From Apostichopus japonicus (Eukaryota; Echinodermata; Holothuroidea; Aspidochirotida; Stichopodidae), in assembly GCF_037975245.1 (NCBI RefSeq), contig NC_092573.1:24645265-24709264 (forward strand): a DNA stretch of 64,000 nt, in the 5' to 3' direction. Below the pieces are notes generated by a model, which saw only the letters and a list, made by a program, of their open reading frames with translations, searched no databases and was not told the DNA's origin. Shown here in pieces: positions 21,701 to 36,700 of this stretch. Positions within the stretch are counted from its first letter, which is position 1. Every line of letters starts with the position of its first letter. The translations under genes and the position numbers were made by a program.

Positions 21701-24700
21701 TCTTTGCTTATGATAGACACCTATTGCCTCACGATGGACACTCCTTTTTATTTAACTTGAAAAGAATATTGTTGAGGTGCACTGTTGTTAAACATCAGAA
21801 ACTCTACCCTTCCTTCTTGCTTGCATGCATTCATGATTCTTATGCCTGCCCCATTCCTTCCTCTCCTTTCCCTCCCCCTTCTGTCCCTCGGCCTCCCCCC
21901 CCCCTTCCACCTCAACAATTCCCGACCACCTCTGTCACTTACATTGACATTTGGGCATTGCTGTAGTGGTAAATCTGAACTCAATCTAAACAACAATGTT
22001 TAGTCCCTGAGTAATGAGTATTAATACAGAGGAGTGGTCCATTAATAATGTTGGGATCCTACCTGGGAATAATATCTTAAGCTAGCTTTCCTTTTGGAAT
22101 ATCATAACGGAACCCACTCACTCTCTCATGCATTGCTGAGTAGCTGTTCTCTGAATATAACCATACTTTCCACTCATGTTTAGCAGCTGAAGGTAATCCA
22201 TAGACTGCCTAACAATGATCACGACGCGACCTATACATATATCTTAATACCTACGTTCTATGACATAAACAATATCAACTAAGCAACATAACCGTATATC
22301 CTAGCAACACCTCCGACATGATTCCATCTGAAATCCTCCCGCAGAACTAAGTCATTTTAGTCATCAACGTCATTCATTGTCAAGCCGTTCACACATCTAC
22401 TTACAGAGGAAAATTTACGCCTTGTGGTTTTTTTCTCCTTCATATATTTTTTTATACATACAGTATATGTTTTTTCCTCCACTCCCATTTTTAGATAAAC
22501 ATCTACATAGTTACGTACATTGATCGTTATGTGTATTGATTGAAATGCTGCCTGCATACTCAATATGGCTCTATTCAGCAGTTTTCAACCAAACAAACAA
22601 ACAAAAACTACTGCACTTCTTATAGCCTACTGACACTGCCCAAATTAAATTTTCAAGCAACCCGGCCTAGCTTTGATATCAAACTAGGGGGTAAGTAAAA
22701 ACCGTTTCTATAGCTACAATATATCCCATTTCCTTTTTCCTCAAAAGAAAACAAAATCTTTAAACAGATGCACATGCGCCATGTTTGCATGATGACTGAC
22801 TATTAAAAAGGAAAGGAGATCAAAGCAAAGAAAAAGAAGAAGATGGACAGTTTGATACAAACCTTGGAATTCATTAAATTTAGCAGAGAGGATGGATGGG
22901 CCATTCATGAAAATATAGCGTGTCAAAATGAATTTTGGCGTTTAGTGGAAATAGTCGATGTGAGAAGGAATATAATTTGATATTTTTTTTTCGTTTTGTT
23001 TTCGTATAAAAGAAGTACTTTGCAGAGAGAAGCAGGGAATAAAACAAAATAACACAAAAGCTTGATAATTGTGTGATGAGCTAAATGAAGATGATGATAA
23101 TGATTTGGAAAAGAGTAGTAGTACTGTAGTAGTAGATCTCAAATTCTGAGAGATTTAGTGCCACAATAAGAATGTCATTTGACAACATTCCATGTGACGA
23201 TTCAGGGCACCGTACGTTGCTGGTGCTATAAGGGTGCAGTTTGGAGTAATGAAAATGTCTGAGATAAATCAAAATCATATTTTAAAAAAACACAAAATAG
23301 AAACAGCACTTTTCCAAAGTGATTTTCAAATTTTATGCAAAAGATGGTGATTAAAGGGCCAAAGTGCTCATCTGGGCGAGGGCCTTGGAACATACCGCTC
23401 AGGACCAAAACAATCAGGAACTGTGACACCGGCATTGTACTGTGGTAGGGCGGGTCCGGGCCAGGTCGGGCGGGCAGGATAAATCGGAGGTGGGTCAGGT
23501 CATGTCAGGACGAAATTCCCGGATGAACCACGATTCGGAGAAACGTCGTGGGCCAGGCATGTGAGAAGATATGGGAATCGGGATCGGGTCCGGAGTTCCA
23601 GGAAATAGAGAGAGAGCCGAGGGCCAAGTAGAAAGGAGGGTCCACCAATTGGGCATGGATGGGATAAGGGGATAAAAAATGGTACCAAGTGAGGGTCATA
23701 TTCATATACTGTACATTGCGTAATCAATTCCAGCACCAGGTCACAAAGATCAACTTCAACAATAGCCAGTATTGAAACTTTGTGACTTTTTGGGGACAAT
23801 TAAGTTATCATTTTGGACACTTTTGAAAGTTTATATGAAGAATCGTTGAGCAATTGCATCATGGCAGTGCAACAATTCAACGTTGTTTTGTTTCTTCAAT
23901 AAGGAAGCATTAATGGTGAATAAACTTCCAACCATAATTAATAACATTTTGCAATTTCCAGTATAAACAGTTTAACCTGTAAACCTTTACCTTGGCAACC
24001 CAAATGTTTGCTTACATACATGTTTGCAAGATATTCGGTAAAGCCTGCACATATCAAGCATATTGAAATTGATATCCTTGGGCCAGACGCAACAGACGAA
24101 ATACTTGCAAGTCCACTATATTCTGACATACAAGGTGTTCTTCACCAGCCCCACCCCTCCACCAACCCAACCCAACCCAACCCCTTTCATAGTTTAATCA
24201 AATTAACCAGCTGGCCATTAACCAACATGCTACCACAAACAATATTTAGTCTTTCAAGCACTGGGCAAGTTTTCTTTGGCCCCAGGAGGTTCCACCCGGC
24301 ACGATCAGATATGCTTCACCAATGGATTGCATCAAAATTTGCTTTTAGAAAGAGAATCCCCCTCCCCCCCCCCTCGGTATCGTTGAAATAAACATACAAG
24401 TTAATGAAATGGAATATTCCTGAGGGTATCAGGGAGATCAATCAGATGGCACTCTTGCAGCGGCGGAGTGATCTGCTTTTTCAGATCCTTCCTCCTCTCC
24501 TCATCTCACAAAGCGGCTCTTTTTGTTGCTCACTTTACTAAAAATGACTAGAGACAGCTTCTTTTTATCTTCTTCATGCCACTTTGCCTAAAACCAAATG
24601 GAGCTGATTGGATTCTTACAGCAGCAGCTAACCGATAAGTCTCCCCTCATTCAATCAGTATATTTAATGCACAAATGAAACAAACTCAACAGGTTTGGTT

Positions 24701-27700
24701 AAATTATATGCCCCGATCAAAAATGTCATCGGCGAATGAGAGAGACAGTGGGCGAGAGACAGTGAGAGATAGAGAGAGAGAGCAAGACAGGGATACAGCA
24801 CCCATTGCCGTTTCAACTCCCTCGAGTTGCTACTTGCTGCAGCTGTGTAGTACACTAGCCATATTTAGTAGCCAGTGAGTGACATAGTCCATTGGGCACA
24901 ACGACAAATATTCACTCCATTTGGCTTTATTATTGATCATGTTACTCACAGGACTCGTTTAAGAACCCATATTCAATACACTAGCGCTGACATCAATCAA
25001 TGTTCCGATTTTTGGATTTATTCGGTTTATCCGATTTTTGAAGATGCGGTAACTCTTTCTCGTTCACAACACTGAGATTATTTTTACAAGTTAAACTGAG
25101 ACTAAGTTCAGTTTGAACAAGCAATATTCAAACTTCACAGCTTCTACTCATATCAACAACAGCCAGTTTCACACTTACCACAATTTCAAGTATTTTGTTA
25201 TTGGTATACATCTTCCTTTTTTTTTTAAATTTTTTTTATGGATTTAAGTTTTGGGGGGATTTAATTTGCTTTTTGGTAAGCAATGAAATACTTTCCCTCA
25301 CAGAAGTACCAAACTCGTCTGAAAGGGAAATAAACTTGAAGAAGAACATTTAACAATGCAAGAACCAGCATATTTGTTTTTTTGAAAAAGAATCCACCTT
25401 TCAGGCTTATTCCTTGCAGAGTGCATAGCTTTTAGGGAGAGGTTATATTGCACTTCCAACAACTTTACTAAACTTGGCCAATTTTTTTTTTTCCTTTTTT
25501 CGCTATTGAGCCAGCTTTCCGCACCTAACTGACACAGAGAGGAGACTATTAACGTTTGACGATATCAATGACAAAATAAGGTTGAAGTTTTGCTTAAATG
25601 AAGTCCAGTTTACTATACCTCAGTCCTCAGTCGCTTGATATTCTGGCCTCCTTTGCCTATGATGCCACCAGCGTTCTGTAATGATAAATAATAAAAAAGT
25701 GAAATTATTTACCCCAATATCATTTACTTTTTCATATTGTTATTACAGTACCAGTACCCAAGTAATCCTATGTGCTGCTGAAAAATGCATGTATCTCAAA
25801 GAAGGGATTTACACAGAAGGACAGAAAATACTTCAGAAAAGTCTAAAGAGCAATGCTTTTGAATCGGAAGACTTTACTGATGGGATCTCGATAAAGCTCA
25901 ACTGCAGAGCTGGTAGGAACGAAAAATGAAAACCTTCTCTTAACTTGAACACCCACCACAGAATTTTAAAGAAAGAATAGGAAAGTATCTACAAATACTT
26001 TGTTCTATTTGAGAACATATCCTTGTATTTAGCATTCTGTAGGCTGGCGGTAAAACTCTACCTTTTGCACGTTTGCTTTATATTTGCAGGCGAGCACACT
26101 CCCGCACGAAATGCAACAGATTGCTCCTTTGATTGATGGTTCAGTACCCAATTTGCCCAGAGAGCCAAGAGTGTACGGATTAGTGATTATTTATTTATTC
26201 TACTGTAAGCAACTTTTGGGCGTCGTCGAACTTTTGCTTCAGAGCGTTGTTGTCCGACACTTTGAGGCAGATTTGTTGGGTAGTTGTGGTGATAAATGTA
26301 ACTTTATGCATGAATCACTCCTACAATGGTGAAACAAGGACAACAAGAAGATATTTAAAGACTGCATCAACTTCTTGACATTAAAGCCATTACAAAAACG
26401 GGAGTGCGAAGAGGTTTATGTTCAGTACACCAGTTTCGAAAGTTTGCTTGATTACTTTGTAAAGGGGCCAAAATTACAATATATACTTTAGGGAAGGGAT
26501 AATGAGCCAAGTGAAGGATTAGCTGTACGGTAGATCTCACTAGCCCCTGGGGGCATTCACTGGGCAGCTAACACATGAGAAAAAACAGGCAAAAACAAAT
26601 GCCTAACAATAAAAAGAGAGTGAAAATTTGAAAATACGGGGGGCGCACTAACAACACAAGCATTTCTCCTTTAAAGGGCTTGATGAAGACTTAAAGAGAG
26701 TACAAGTGAATAAATTGGACACATCTACTCGAAAACAATTTTAATCCACTTAATGATAGAAGAGAAGGCAGAGAAATGAGAGACTATAGCCAGTATACTG
26801 TGGACCAATTACTCATCTCAACTAATTGTCTTGCAGATAGAGAACATGAATAATTAATCGGTTTGTGGCAAGACATTGGCACCACGACCACTATGTCGTC
26901 GATCCATTGGCAAGGAAATGCCTCAGGCATAGTCAACAGATTCTCGTCCCACTTCTGTCGGCTGAATTAAGGGATACCCAGTTTAATATCAGTCATTCAT
27001 AACCTAACATGTGAACAACTTCAGAGAGAGAGAGCTGCCATAACCGCTAGAGGCATGATAGAATCCTGGAAAGGACAGCACTCACCCAGTGTGCTCTATC
27101 AAGCAGGGGAGGTCTTGCCTTTCCACAAATGTAAGTTTTTACAGGCGGGGGGGGGGGGGGGGTCTTTCCGTAGGATTAAGCTTTCAAACAAATGTGGTAA
27201 ATGTGAGGACACTTTCAGCCATTTATACACACAGAGTCCTTATGAGGACTACGGTAGATGATGTGGCATCTACATGCAGTACATATGAACAGTGATCTGA
27301 AACTGATTGCAGTGGAAAAAATCTCCTACAGTGACTCGCTGACAGTACACGCCCTGACATTGCCAAAAACTTGAGAATTTATGATGCTGAGCGTTACAAA
27401 ATACGTTCAAGTATATACTAAATTATTGGTTTTATTAATTTTAAGATAATTGCCCACAATTGTCATCCTAGTCACCATAAACTTATGAACTCACAACTAT
27501 TTAATCCCGTCACTACACATCTACAGCCACTAACACGGTGTACCGTATTTAAACACACTGGTTTAAGGTGACGAGTACTTTGCATCCTTCGTCCCTGGTA
27601 TAAGCACCTACTGTACAAGATAAATCACAACCTATAAAGTAGGATTCAAAACTGTTTTAACTGCTCAAGATGGCATTACAAACTTGTCACTTACATCAAG

Positions 27701-30700
27701 TCCAAAAAATACGATCAAGATTCTACCCCAACATTGCATTGAAAATAAAAGAAAGAAAAAGAAAAAAAAACACACAAAAACATAGGACATAATGAGAGGG
27801 AAGGTTTGCACAGTGGATACTGTAGATTCTCAATTAGTACTGACAGAAAGCAGTCCCTTCTCTGATCCCATTTGTGGTCGTTGCTGAATAACTGATTTGG
27901 GCATTTTGAGTCAATATCTTTTGGTTTAATAACTAACACATTTGGAAGTGAAAAATAGCAGACGACTGGCGGGGAACGTGTTTCCTGCGAATATCTCAAG
28001 GGTTAAACGAAAAGTATGCCAGTGATAGGAATAATGCAAAGAAATGACTCACATTTGACTATGATACAGGTAAACATCGAATGGGAGTTTTTGCTAAAAA
28101 AATTTAATCATCAAAATAATTCTACACACTATACAGAATACTTCAGGTCATTTTTAACCTTGGTTACGTTCACCGTTCACATCCATTATTTTTATTTTAT
28201 ACTGCATGTTGCTGGACAAACTGTTGACTAACACAAACAACAGGACAATTTACTTGAGGAGTTTTTACAAATACACTGCAATGCACATCTAAGTACTATT
28301 TTTTTCTCAAAGCACCTGACTCATCATCTCAGAATGAGATTCTGTTAATAATTCAAAGGTAATGGTAGTTAACCTAATTTTTGTACATTTGCATAATATT
28401 TGCACCTAGGCCACAAAGGTCATCAGTATTGCCAACCTCCCCCTCCCACACTACCCCCCCCCCCCTCTGAAGAAAAAAGAAAATTATTCTAGAGAACTCG
28501 TAAAATAACGGTTAACCATGTTCAAATTTCAACAAAGCATTTTACTGCCACCTTAAATGTAGTCACCCAAACTGAGACATTTAATTGGGCTAGAATTCTA
28601 ACAATCCTAAATGTCTAGGAATATTTTTACGGAACATTACCGAATCCTTGCTGGGAAGCTACTTTTAAATACCTTTGGCAAGTTTTAGCATGCTAAAACT
28701 TGTGACCAATAATGATAACCTTGAACTATTTCGGAATGAATATCTGTAAATACTCCCTGGCTGATAAACCATCTTTACTACTTTGAGCGGCCAGTGCTCT
28801 CTACTCATGTCCATCCCAAAATGCTACCCACTCAACTCAACCATAGAAAGAAACAAAAAAGTACACTAACACTGTAAAAAAATGGAGTGTGACACCATAT
28901 ACTTCTATTACACTTCTTCTTTTAGCTCTATTTTTGTTTAAATTGTGGACTTTCGATTGTTCTTTTTAGTATATTTCAGAACAAATCCTGATGTAAATAT
29001 TAATGTTTTGTAACCTTTATCAGAGTTCAAATCAAAACTGATGTAAAAAGATTGTTTGTCCAGTTTAGGTTCTTTTCAGAATATTTCATGAAGAAAAATT
29101 ACTGCTTATCCATTTTTTATAAGTATATTTCAGATCAAAACTGACTGAAAAATTAATGCTTTTCCATTTTTGTACTCTTTAGCATATATCTCAGATCAAA
29201 CCAGACTTAAAAATTCATGCCTATATCCATTGTTGGTTCTTATTTAATTTTTACCACATTTCAGAAAAGACAAAAAAAACCCCAGAAAACTGATGACTTT
29301 TCGAACCAACTGACTTGAAGTGATGATAATGTAATTGAGTTTAATTTTACTTACCCATCACTGTATACAGCGAGTTTCTCATGACACAGTCAACATCCAT
29401 TTTATCTGCTGTTATCATCCCCCCTAATAGCCAGGCTATACACACAAGTTACAAATCTCCCGGTTCCTCACGCCAAACTCTATTCGACTTTGCTATGCTC
29501 GCTTCGAGAGCCTCTCATGGAATACCTTCCTTCCCTATCGCTGTCGCATTTAATTTTGAAGAGGGCCCTTTTAGAGCAGAGTTATTTCTTCTCTGTTGTC
29601 CTTTGTCCTACCCCAAGTACAAAGTACAAGATGCATGGTGTGAACAAAGCCATGTGCAGGATTACTCATTATACCTCCTTACAATGCTTGTCACAGTGGT
29701 TAGCGGTAGTAGTAGCAGTAGTAAGGCTTCTTGCATCTGGGAGCACGCAACAAAGCAAACAATGTCTATGATACCTTCCAACTGGTCAAAAGAAGCTCCA
29801 AACACTGATGACATATGGCCTCAGCTGTCCTATAATCCCTCCCTCTCTTTCTTTATCTCTTTCTCTCTTCATACAATATCTTGTGGTTATTTAACTTCTT
29901 CTTCACCCTATTTAGACTACTTCAATGGCAGCCGGAACAACACAGACTTGATGAAAGTAACGTCCAGCCACGTGGAAACGCTACTCCTAACTTCAGGAAC
30001 CCCCCTTGTCCAAATTAGATACAGACTAATGATTTCTTTGTCATAAAAGGTTAAAAATTGTTTCTTTGTTGCAACAGCATACGCATCAACCGCCCGACTA
30101 ATACACTGTCTGTACAAGTCGCTCTCTTAAAAAATTTCCGCTTTTTGTCATGGGCTTGCAAAAAGGTCAAGCAAAAGAAGTATGGGGGGGTGGGGGAGAA
30201 TGGGGAATTATTCTGAAACCCTGCAGAGATATCACGATAGGTGGGCAGCACTTGACCACCAGGACGGAGAGTAGAAGTACTGACCGTAAAACCAATCCCG
30301 AACCAGATATGATTTAGTCTCTTGATTGTGCAATAGAAAGAAGTAACAAAGCTTACTTATGGTTGTTAACAAATATTAATGCTACAATGCAACTGACTTC
30401 TACACGGTACAGACTCTGATGTTCGCATCTACAGTATGTCATTAAGTTAAGTGAAGGAAGCTACCTCTTTTCGGAGGTGGGGGGAGGGGGGAGTAGTTCC
30501 TCTGACCAAACCAAGTAATAGTCATACACAATTGGTTTGTATCCAATTATCTAAAGTATCTAAAGTATCCAAGTAACTAAACTAAACACATACTGTTTTT
30601 TACAAGAAATAAGCTACTGTACTCCTCTCCTGACAGAGCAACTTGTCAAAGGTTATGTCGAGAGCTTATGTCCTTATGCAATGTGTAATGTTTGCAATTA

Positions 30701-33700
30701 CAAACCTTGAAATTTATGCATAATCTCATTTGGTTTCTACTTGCAATACAAACCAAATTTCCGTTTCAGGTATCTCATTTTTCTTTTCTTTTCTTTTTTT
30801 CCCTCCACAATTGTTGTATTTTTTAGTTTATTTCAGTTTTTTGAAAGGTTTTACTGATTGAAAAGGAAGTAAACTTTCCACCTGAAGAAGACTTGTCAAA
30901 ATGTGAAAAGAAAAGGAAAACAAAACCCAGTAACCTTGATAAATGTTGCTTTTTATAGAAAAAAACTATTTTTTTTTTGGACAGTCTTTGTTTTCCAAAC
31001 CAATTTCATTTGGCTTCAGCTGGGATCATTTGAAAAAAAAAAATTGCAATGGCTTCTTTACAAACTGATATTATTACTCTGAAAATAAATTAATTGGCTA
31101 CAGCCAGAGGCAAAAGAAGCCTCCAAATGAATCACTAAAGATGTTTGTTTGGAGAGTTAATGAGGCCATCTCCAGAGATCGACAACAAAGGTAACTTTAA
31201 AGGTCTTTGTGCTCACTAGTTGTGACACAACGCAAAGAAATTAGCCAATCGAAAATGTCATGAAACTTTTTTTTTCTCATTAATTTTTTTTTTTTCATTT
31301 GTCATTTCAATTTGGAATCTTCTTGGTGAAGCAGCGTTCAATTCAATTGATATTAAAAATGAGGCGGTTGCCACAAAATATTTATTAAATTCTATGTTGT
31401 TTGATCATATTTTGCATACACAATGGAAACAAGAGTTTCACTGCGTCAGTTTACCAAAAGGGTGATAATGCATCAGAAATATTTTCAGTTATTCAACACG
31501 AACTCATACATAACAAGGTTACCTAGTTTTCTTGACCTGGTTTGTATTCTGGCTTATTTCCTCAAGAAGTTCCATTAAAGTTCATCAAAGTTACTTTAGG
31601 GGATTTGCAAGTAACATTTATAATGTAACCACCTCTCGCGGGTCACTCAAATTCTTTGTCTGGCATGGAGGCGCCTCGGGTCTCTTTCTACATTATATCA
31701 TCTCTGAAAAAGTTTCTTAACCACACTCGCCTAGAATCCCACACACCACAAGTTAAACTGTGGAATATTAAAAATTTCAAAATTTTGATTGCATTTTTAT
31801 TTATTGCTGTTTTTAACATTTTCTGCAACAGGCCTTTTTTGTTCCAAAGCTTCAAGTGCTATTTAAAAGAAAAAAAAAAAAAAACCGGTATATTTCTGTC
31901 TTTCCACTAGTTGCTTCTTTTTTTACTCTTTTCTCTTCCTTAATCTTTAAGTGCAGTTGGAAACAATTCTCATAGCATCCATCTTTGCATTATTCAACCA
32001 CTTAATTGCAATCCGCTACATTGAACCTAGTCATTTCACCGTCATCATCATCATCATCATCATCATAGTCGTCATGGTCTTATAGCAAGTTGGGTAACCC
32101 TGACAACAAGTCAAGCTAGCACAACCGAAAACTCAACTGGATTTTGGGACAAAGGTTTTAAGAACCAATTACTAAAATACAGCCATTATGTACTCCCACG
32201 ATATAAAAAAAACTTGGGCTGCGCGTAATTACCAGTCTACTTTGGGAAATGCTTTTAAGTGAGGAGGCTGGCTCGTTAGGCGGAGAGATATCATTATGGA
32301 CAACAACAACAAAAAATATAAAAAAATGAGAAGAAGCTCTGTTGAACAGAAAGTGATGCATCTAAGAGAGACTGCAAAAAAACGTAATTAACCAAACTAG
32401 TAACAATGTTACGATCTACTTCAATCCCATCAGAGAGGATTCGCTTTTATATTGCTCTTGTTAACAAATCCTCTCTAACCTAAATGAGAAGACGAGAAGA
32501 GATGAAAGCAAAATGCGAGAGTAGACCAACCTGGCTCTGAATCAGGAAACGGAGGGTGATGTCCGGCCCTTCGCCGGGACCGAAGGGTTCGTCTTCACCA
32601 TCTCCTCCACGCTGCTTCTTGTTGCTAGGAGACTCACCCGATTGGTGGGATTCCTCTGCAGTTCGCTTGGCTCCTGTCAAAGAAATAAAAAGATATATAG
32701 AATTAGATTTTAAAGATGTGAAATGAAATCAACGTTTTTGAATGGCACACAGTGGTTTTCATGATGATAACTGCCCGGATGGATAAGAGATGTAGGAAAC
32801 TGGTAACTCACCATATACACACAAAAAGAAAGAGGAATCCTAGCAATGTAGAGAGACAATACTAAGTCTATGGCACCACTTTATGTACTGTCCACTCACT
32901 GCCTTGTCCAAAGATTCAAAATTATTAATCTTTCCAGTCTTTAAATCGAAAACATGACCACCTGTTTGCACTGTAGGACCTCCAATCGTCATCGACAATT
33001 CAAAACAGCCATTTACTCTATGAATAATATATACATGATTTGCTTAAATTAATATGCGCATACAAATGATACATTTCAGATTAATAAGTCTACAAGGGAA
33101 TCTTTGAATCCTGTCCTCCCGAGGTGATGACATTTCTAGAGCAAACCCCAAAGAGAAAATGTGTTGATTGTGATTGCAGATGTTTATGGACCAAAAAGTG
33201 CAAAAGAGCTTGAATGGTAAATGGATAGTGCTACCAGCATTTATAAATGTATTAGTGACCTGTTATGTACAACCCAGTTAAAAGAAAGAGGCATATACAG
33301 TAGTATCTAATTGAGAGAATGCAAACACAAAAGAATGAATGTTAAGTCTATCATGATAAAATGTTGCATTCTACATACTGTACAAGTGATATGTATAAGA
33401 GGGTACCCTGCTGGGAAAGAAGTGTAATTACTTTCCTCTTAGCCTCAGTTTTGTTAATCATTTCTTTTCGGAAAACGTAAAAAAAAAAAAAAAATTTTTT
33501 AAATAAAAACAATTATTGATTGTCTAAAATCACATCTACTTTGAAGGAAGCTTAAACTCAAAAGGGCTTTTCAAATTCTCACATCCTCTTTGAGGCTTTA
33601 CAAATAAAATACTAATTCATATTCTTTGGCCAGTGGAAGGACACCCCCTTTCATGTGCTTGGATTATACATCCCGAACAAGGAAATACCGTAGAATACAA

Positions 33701-36700
33701 TCTGTGTTTTTTACGATGTAGTCTCAACAAAATACAAAACAGCTGTATTTTCAGCTGGTTTTTTGGAAACAGTATTTTGATTGATGATATAGAGTTAATG
33801 ATAAGTGCATTTTGGATGGACATGGTCTGGTAGAGTATACAGACATTTTACCAGTTTATTCTGAAGTTCACAAAGCACCAGGCTCTGTTTAACTGAGCAA
33901 CTGGAGTCTCAATACAGAACGATTTCATATTTCACCATAGTGTTAAAAGAAAACAACTTCACACAGGTTAGTGGAATGTGATATGCTGTGGTACAAGAAG
34001 AATTCTAAAGTCACTTTGCAATATAAACTGACCCTGCAGGGTATATTATAATGTTAACTTAGGTAAGGTTACTATACTGTTCACCATGTGCAGTGCTTTC
34101 ACAGGTAGGTGGCACCTAATTGTAAAGGTTGTACTCATCGCACTAAAATCCATATACAGTCAAATGAAGTTTGCAAGGACTGTATTAAAATTTTCAAGAA
34201 CTGTAAAAATATAAATTTTGCACATTTATAAGCAAACCAGTAATGATAAAAACAATGATATCATCTGACACTTTGTAAAATAAAAAATAAAAAACTATTT
34301 TATGATGCAGTGTAGTTTATCATTGTAAAGTCCAACGACTGGTGAAAAGATGGAGAAAATTCATATGAATGAAATTCATATATCAACATTTTGGTGAAAT
34401 TTGACCTTTTGAGCAAGCTGAGATTAACTAAGTTCTAACAACACTGACCTGCTTTCAATATGTATTATTATCAACAGTTAATACACCTGACATAATTCAT
34501 CATCTTGCATTTGTCTATTTTCGTATACTTGACACACATTTGCAGTTACTTTCCCTATCCCATCCCCCCCCCCCTAAAACAAACCAAAAAAATACAAAAA
34601 TATCTTGCCACTTGCATATTAAATCTCCTTCCAAAAACACAAACAATATAAAAAACTAAAACAACCACCGGAAAAATAAAATTAGGGAACCTAACCAAAA
34701 GAGAGAAAGACCGAGAAAAAAAGTGAGAAAAAGATGTCCTAGAATATACAGCTGACCTAAAAAGGTTAAAACTGTTAGTAAAAAGACAAGCTTCATAAGC
34801 AAAGGAAACTTTAGCAAAGGAAAAAAAAAAAAAAAAATCCACTTGAAAGATGGTTAATGATGAAAAAATAACGTGAGAGGGAGAGAGAGAGAAACTCTGC
34901 TAGTTTTATCCGAGGGAGACGAGCCAAGAAAACATCCAGCAGGTAAGTCAAGCACAAAAATAACTAATGTATGGTACGTCAGGCGTGCACGCACGCACCA
35001 GCTGCACGAACCGGTGAAGAGAGAGTAAAACGATCCCATTGGCCTTCACCGAGCAAAGGTAGATCACGAGGAGGAGAAGGCACACTGCCGCTACTGCCGC
35101 TGCAGCGAGCGAGGCAGAATGCATTTCCAGCTGACCTTTCTCTTGATAAGGCAAACCATCCCTCTCTCTCTCTCTCTCCTCCGTAGTATTCCATCAAACT
35201 AAATAGCTTATAATACTATTCTTTATAGTCTTTTGTACTCTCCTCGTCTGTCTTCCTTTTTTTGTCTTTTCTTGATTCTTTTCTTCTCAAAGAAAACGAT
35301 TCAAGTCGACATGCCATTTTAAAATGAGAAAATTGTAATTTTTTTTTTTTTTCTTTCTTGGAAGGTGCCTTCTGCATGTTCTTATGTCCTATAAATAGCT
35401 TTCTTCATTCAAAGGAAATAATTTTTAGAGTATTTCAGATGCTACAAGATATGAAATGAGTTTCCACTGCATTTATTTCCTGTGCACACTTGTAAGATCA
35501 TTTTGCATGAGTCACCCACTATGAACGAAAGATTATACAGTTATGTGGTATTTTCTTTCTTTTTTATGCAGGGGGAGGGGGAGGGGGAGGGGGAGGGGAG
35601 GGGAGGGGAGGGTCTTGCAAATAAATGGAAAGTAACTTCTTAGTCTGACTAAGGTACTGAATAATGCTTAAAAATGGGAAAACAATATCTGAAACCACTT
35701 TATAGGAAATAGAAAGTCTATTCATAGTACTGTAGCTAAAATTTAAACAAAGACACTTTTGTTTGTCAGCTTTGTGTTTTTGTCTATTCTTCTTCTCTTC
35801 TCATCCAAATGTTGTTTACTTCTCAAAGATGTTTAGCAAATTAACGAGGACCGAACGGAGAGAAACATCTGATTTCTTTTATTTTCCTTCTCGGAAAATT
35901 AGACAACCTTAATTTGCACTCAAGTTGTAGCTAAACAATATATGCCATAGAAACTTCAAGGTCTTCACTGATTGGCCCCAAACTATAACAAGCGGTAAGT
36001 TGCAGAAATCTTAAAAAATAACAAAATTTTAATGAACTGGATGTTTTTGGAATCTCAGACATCAACAAGGGTTTTAATTAGATAAGGTAGTTAATGAGCA
36101 AAATTGTTTTCAAAGTGCCCGGAAGTTATATTAGACAATTGGCACAAAGCAATTGCATCTTCTTTATCTAATTTTTTCCTATTTTTAAAAAAACAACAGC
36201 TTTTTGGAAGACTGACACAAAGCCACTTTTTATTTTTCTCCTCTCATTCTTGTCCTTTTTACTTTCTAGCAAATTTTGAGAGGAATTATGATAATCAGTC
36301 CAAAACAAGTTAATGATTTGAACCTATGTTTTCTTTCAAACATTAAAATCCATTGAAATTGTTCATCTGCATTGTTGATGATTGTATAAGTTTTTAATGT
36401 CTAGCAAATCACCAACAAAAAAAACAAAAAAAGATTTTGGAAAATTTCTTAAAACTTCCAAGTATGACCAGTAAGACAATATCTGATCATAAACATTGCC
36501 TAAATCACACTGATTTGATCAGTTCATTTTCAGCTCCTTAAACGCTTTCTTTACAAGCAGACAATTTTAAAGTGCCTCTTGTTTGGTCAGTGACACTTAA
36601 CCACTGAGGAAGGTCTGCCCCTGCAAGGAGGAGAATTAATTAATCCTGGATCAATTTAGAAATAAATCTTGTTCTCATTTGCAATCAAGATATCAGATAT

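Noticed and set aside
24020-24129. Minus frame [19 protein letters not shown] as a candidate HNRNPK exon 4
   Set aside because: It resembles KH1 superficially, but no AG acceptor gives the right phase. The exon at 23396-23439 fits both splice sites, phase and human sequence much better.
34948-35154. Signal-peptide-like minus frame (Ala/Val/Leu run)
   Set aside because: The hydrophobic run comes from GCN-type repeats in a CpG-dense patch, and no continuing protein or donor site is evident.
36180-36230. Second miR-7-like seed (TTGGAAGACTGACAC) on the plus strand
   Set aside because: No complementary arm within 100 nt; it matches only the first ten bases.
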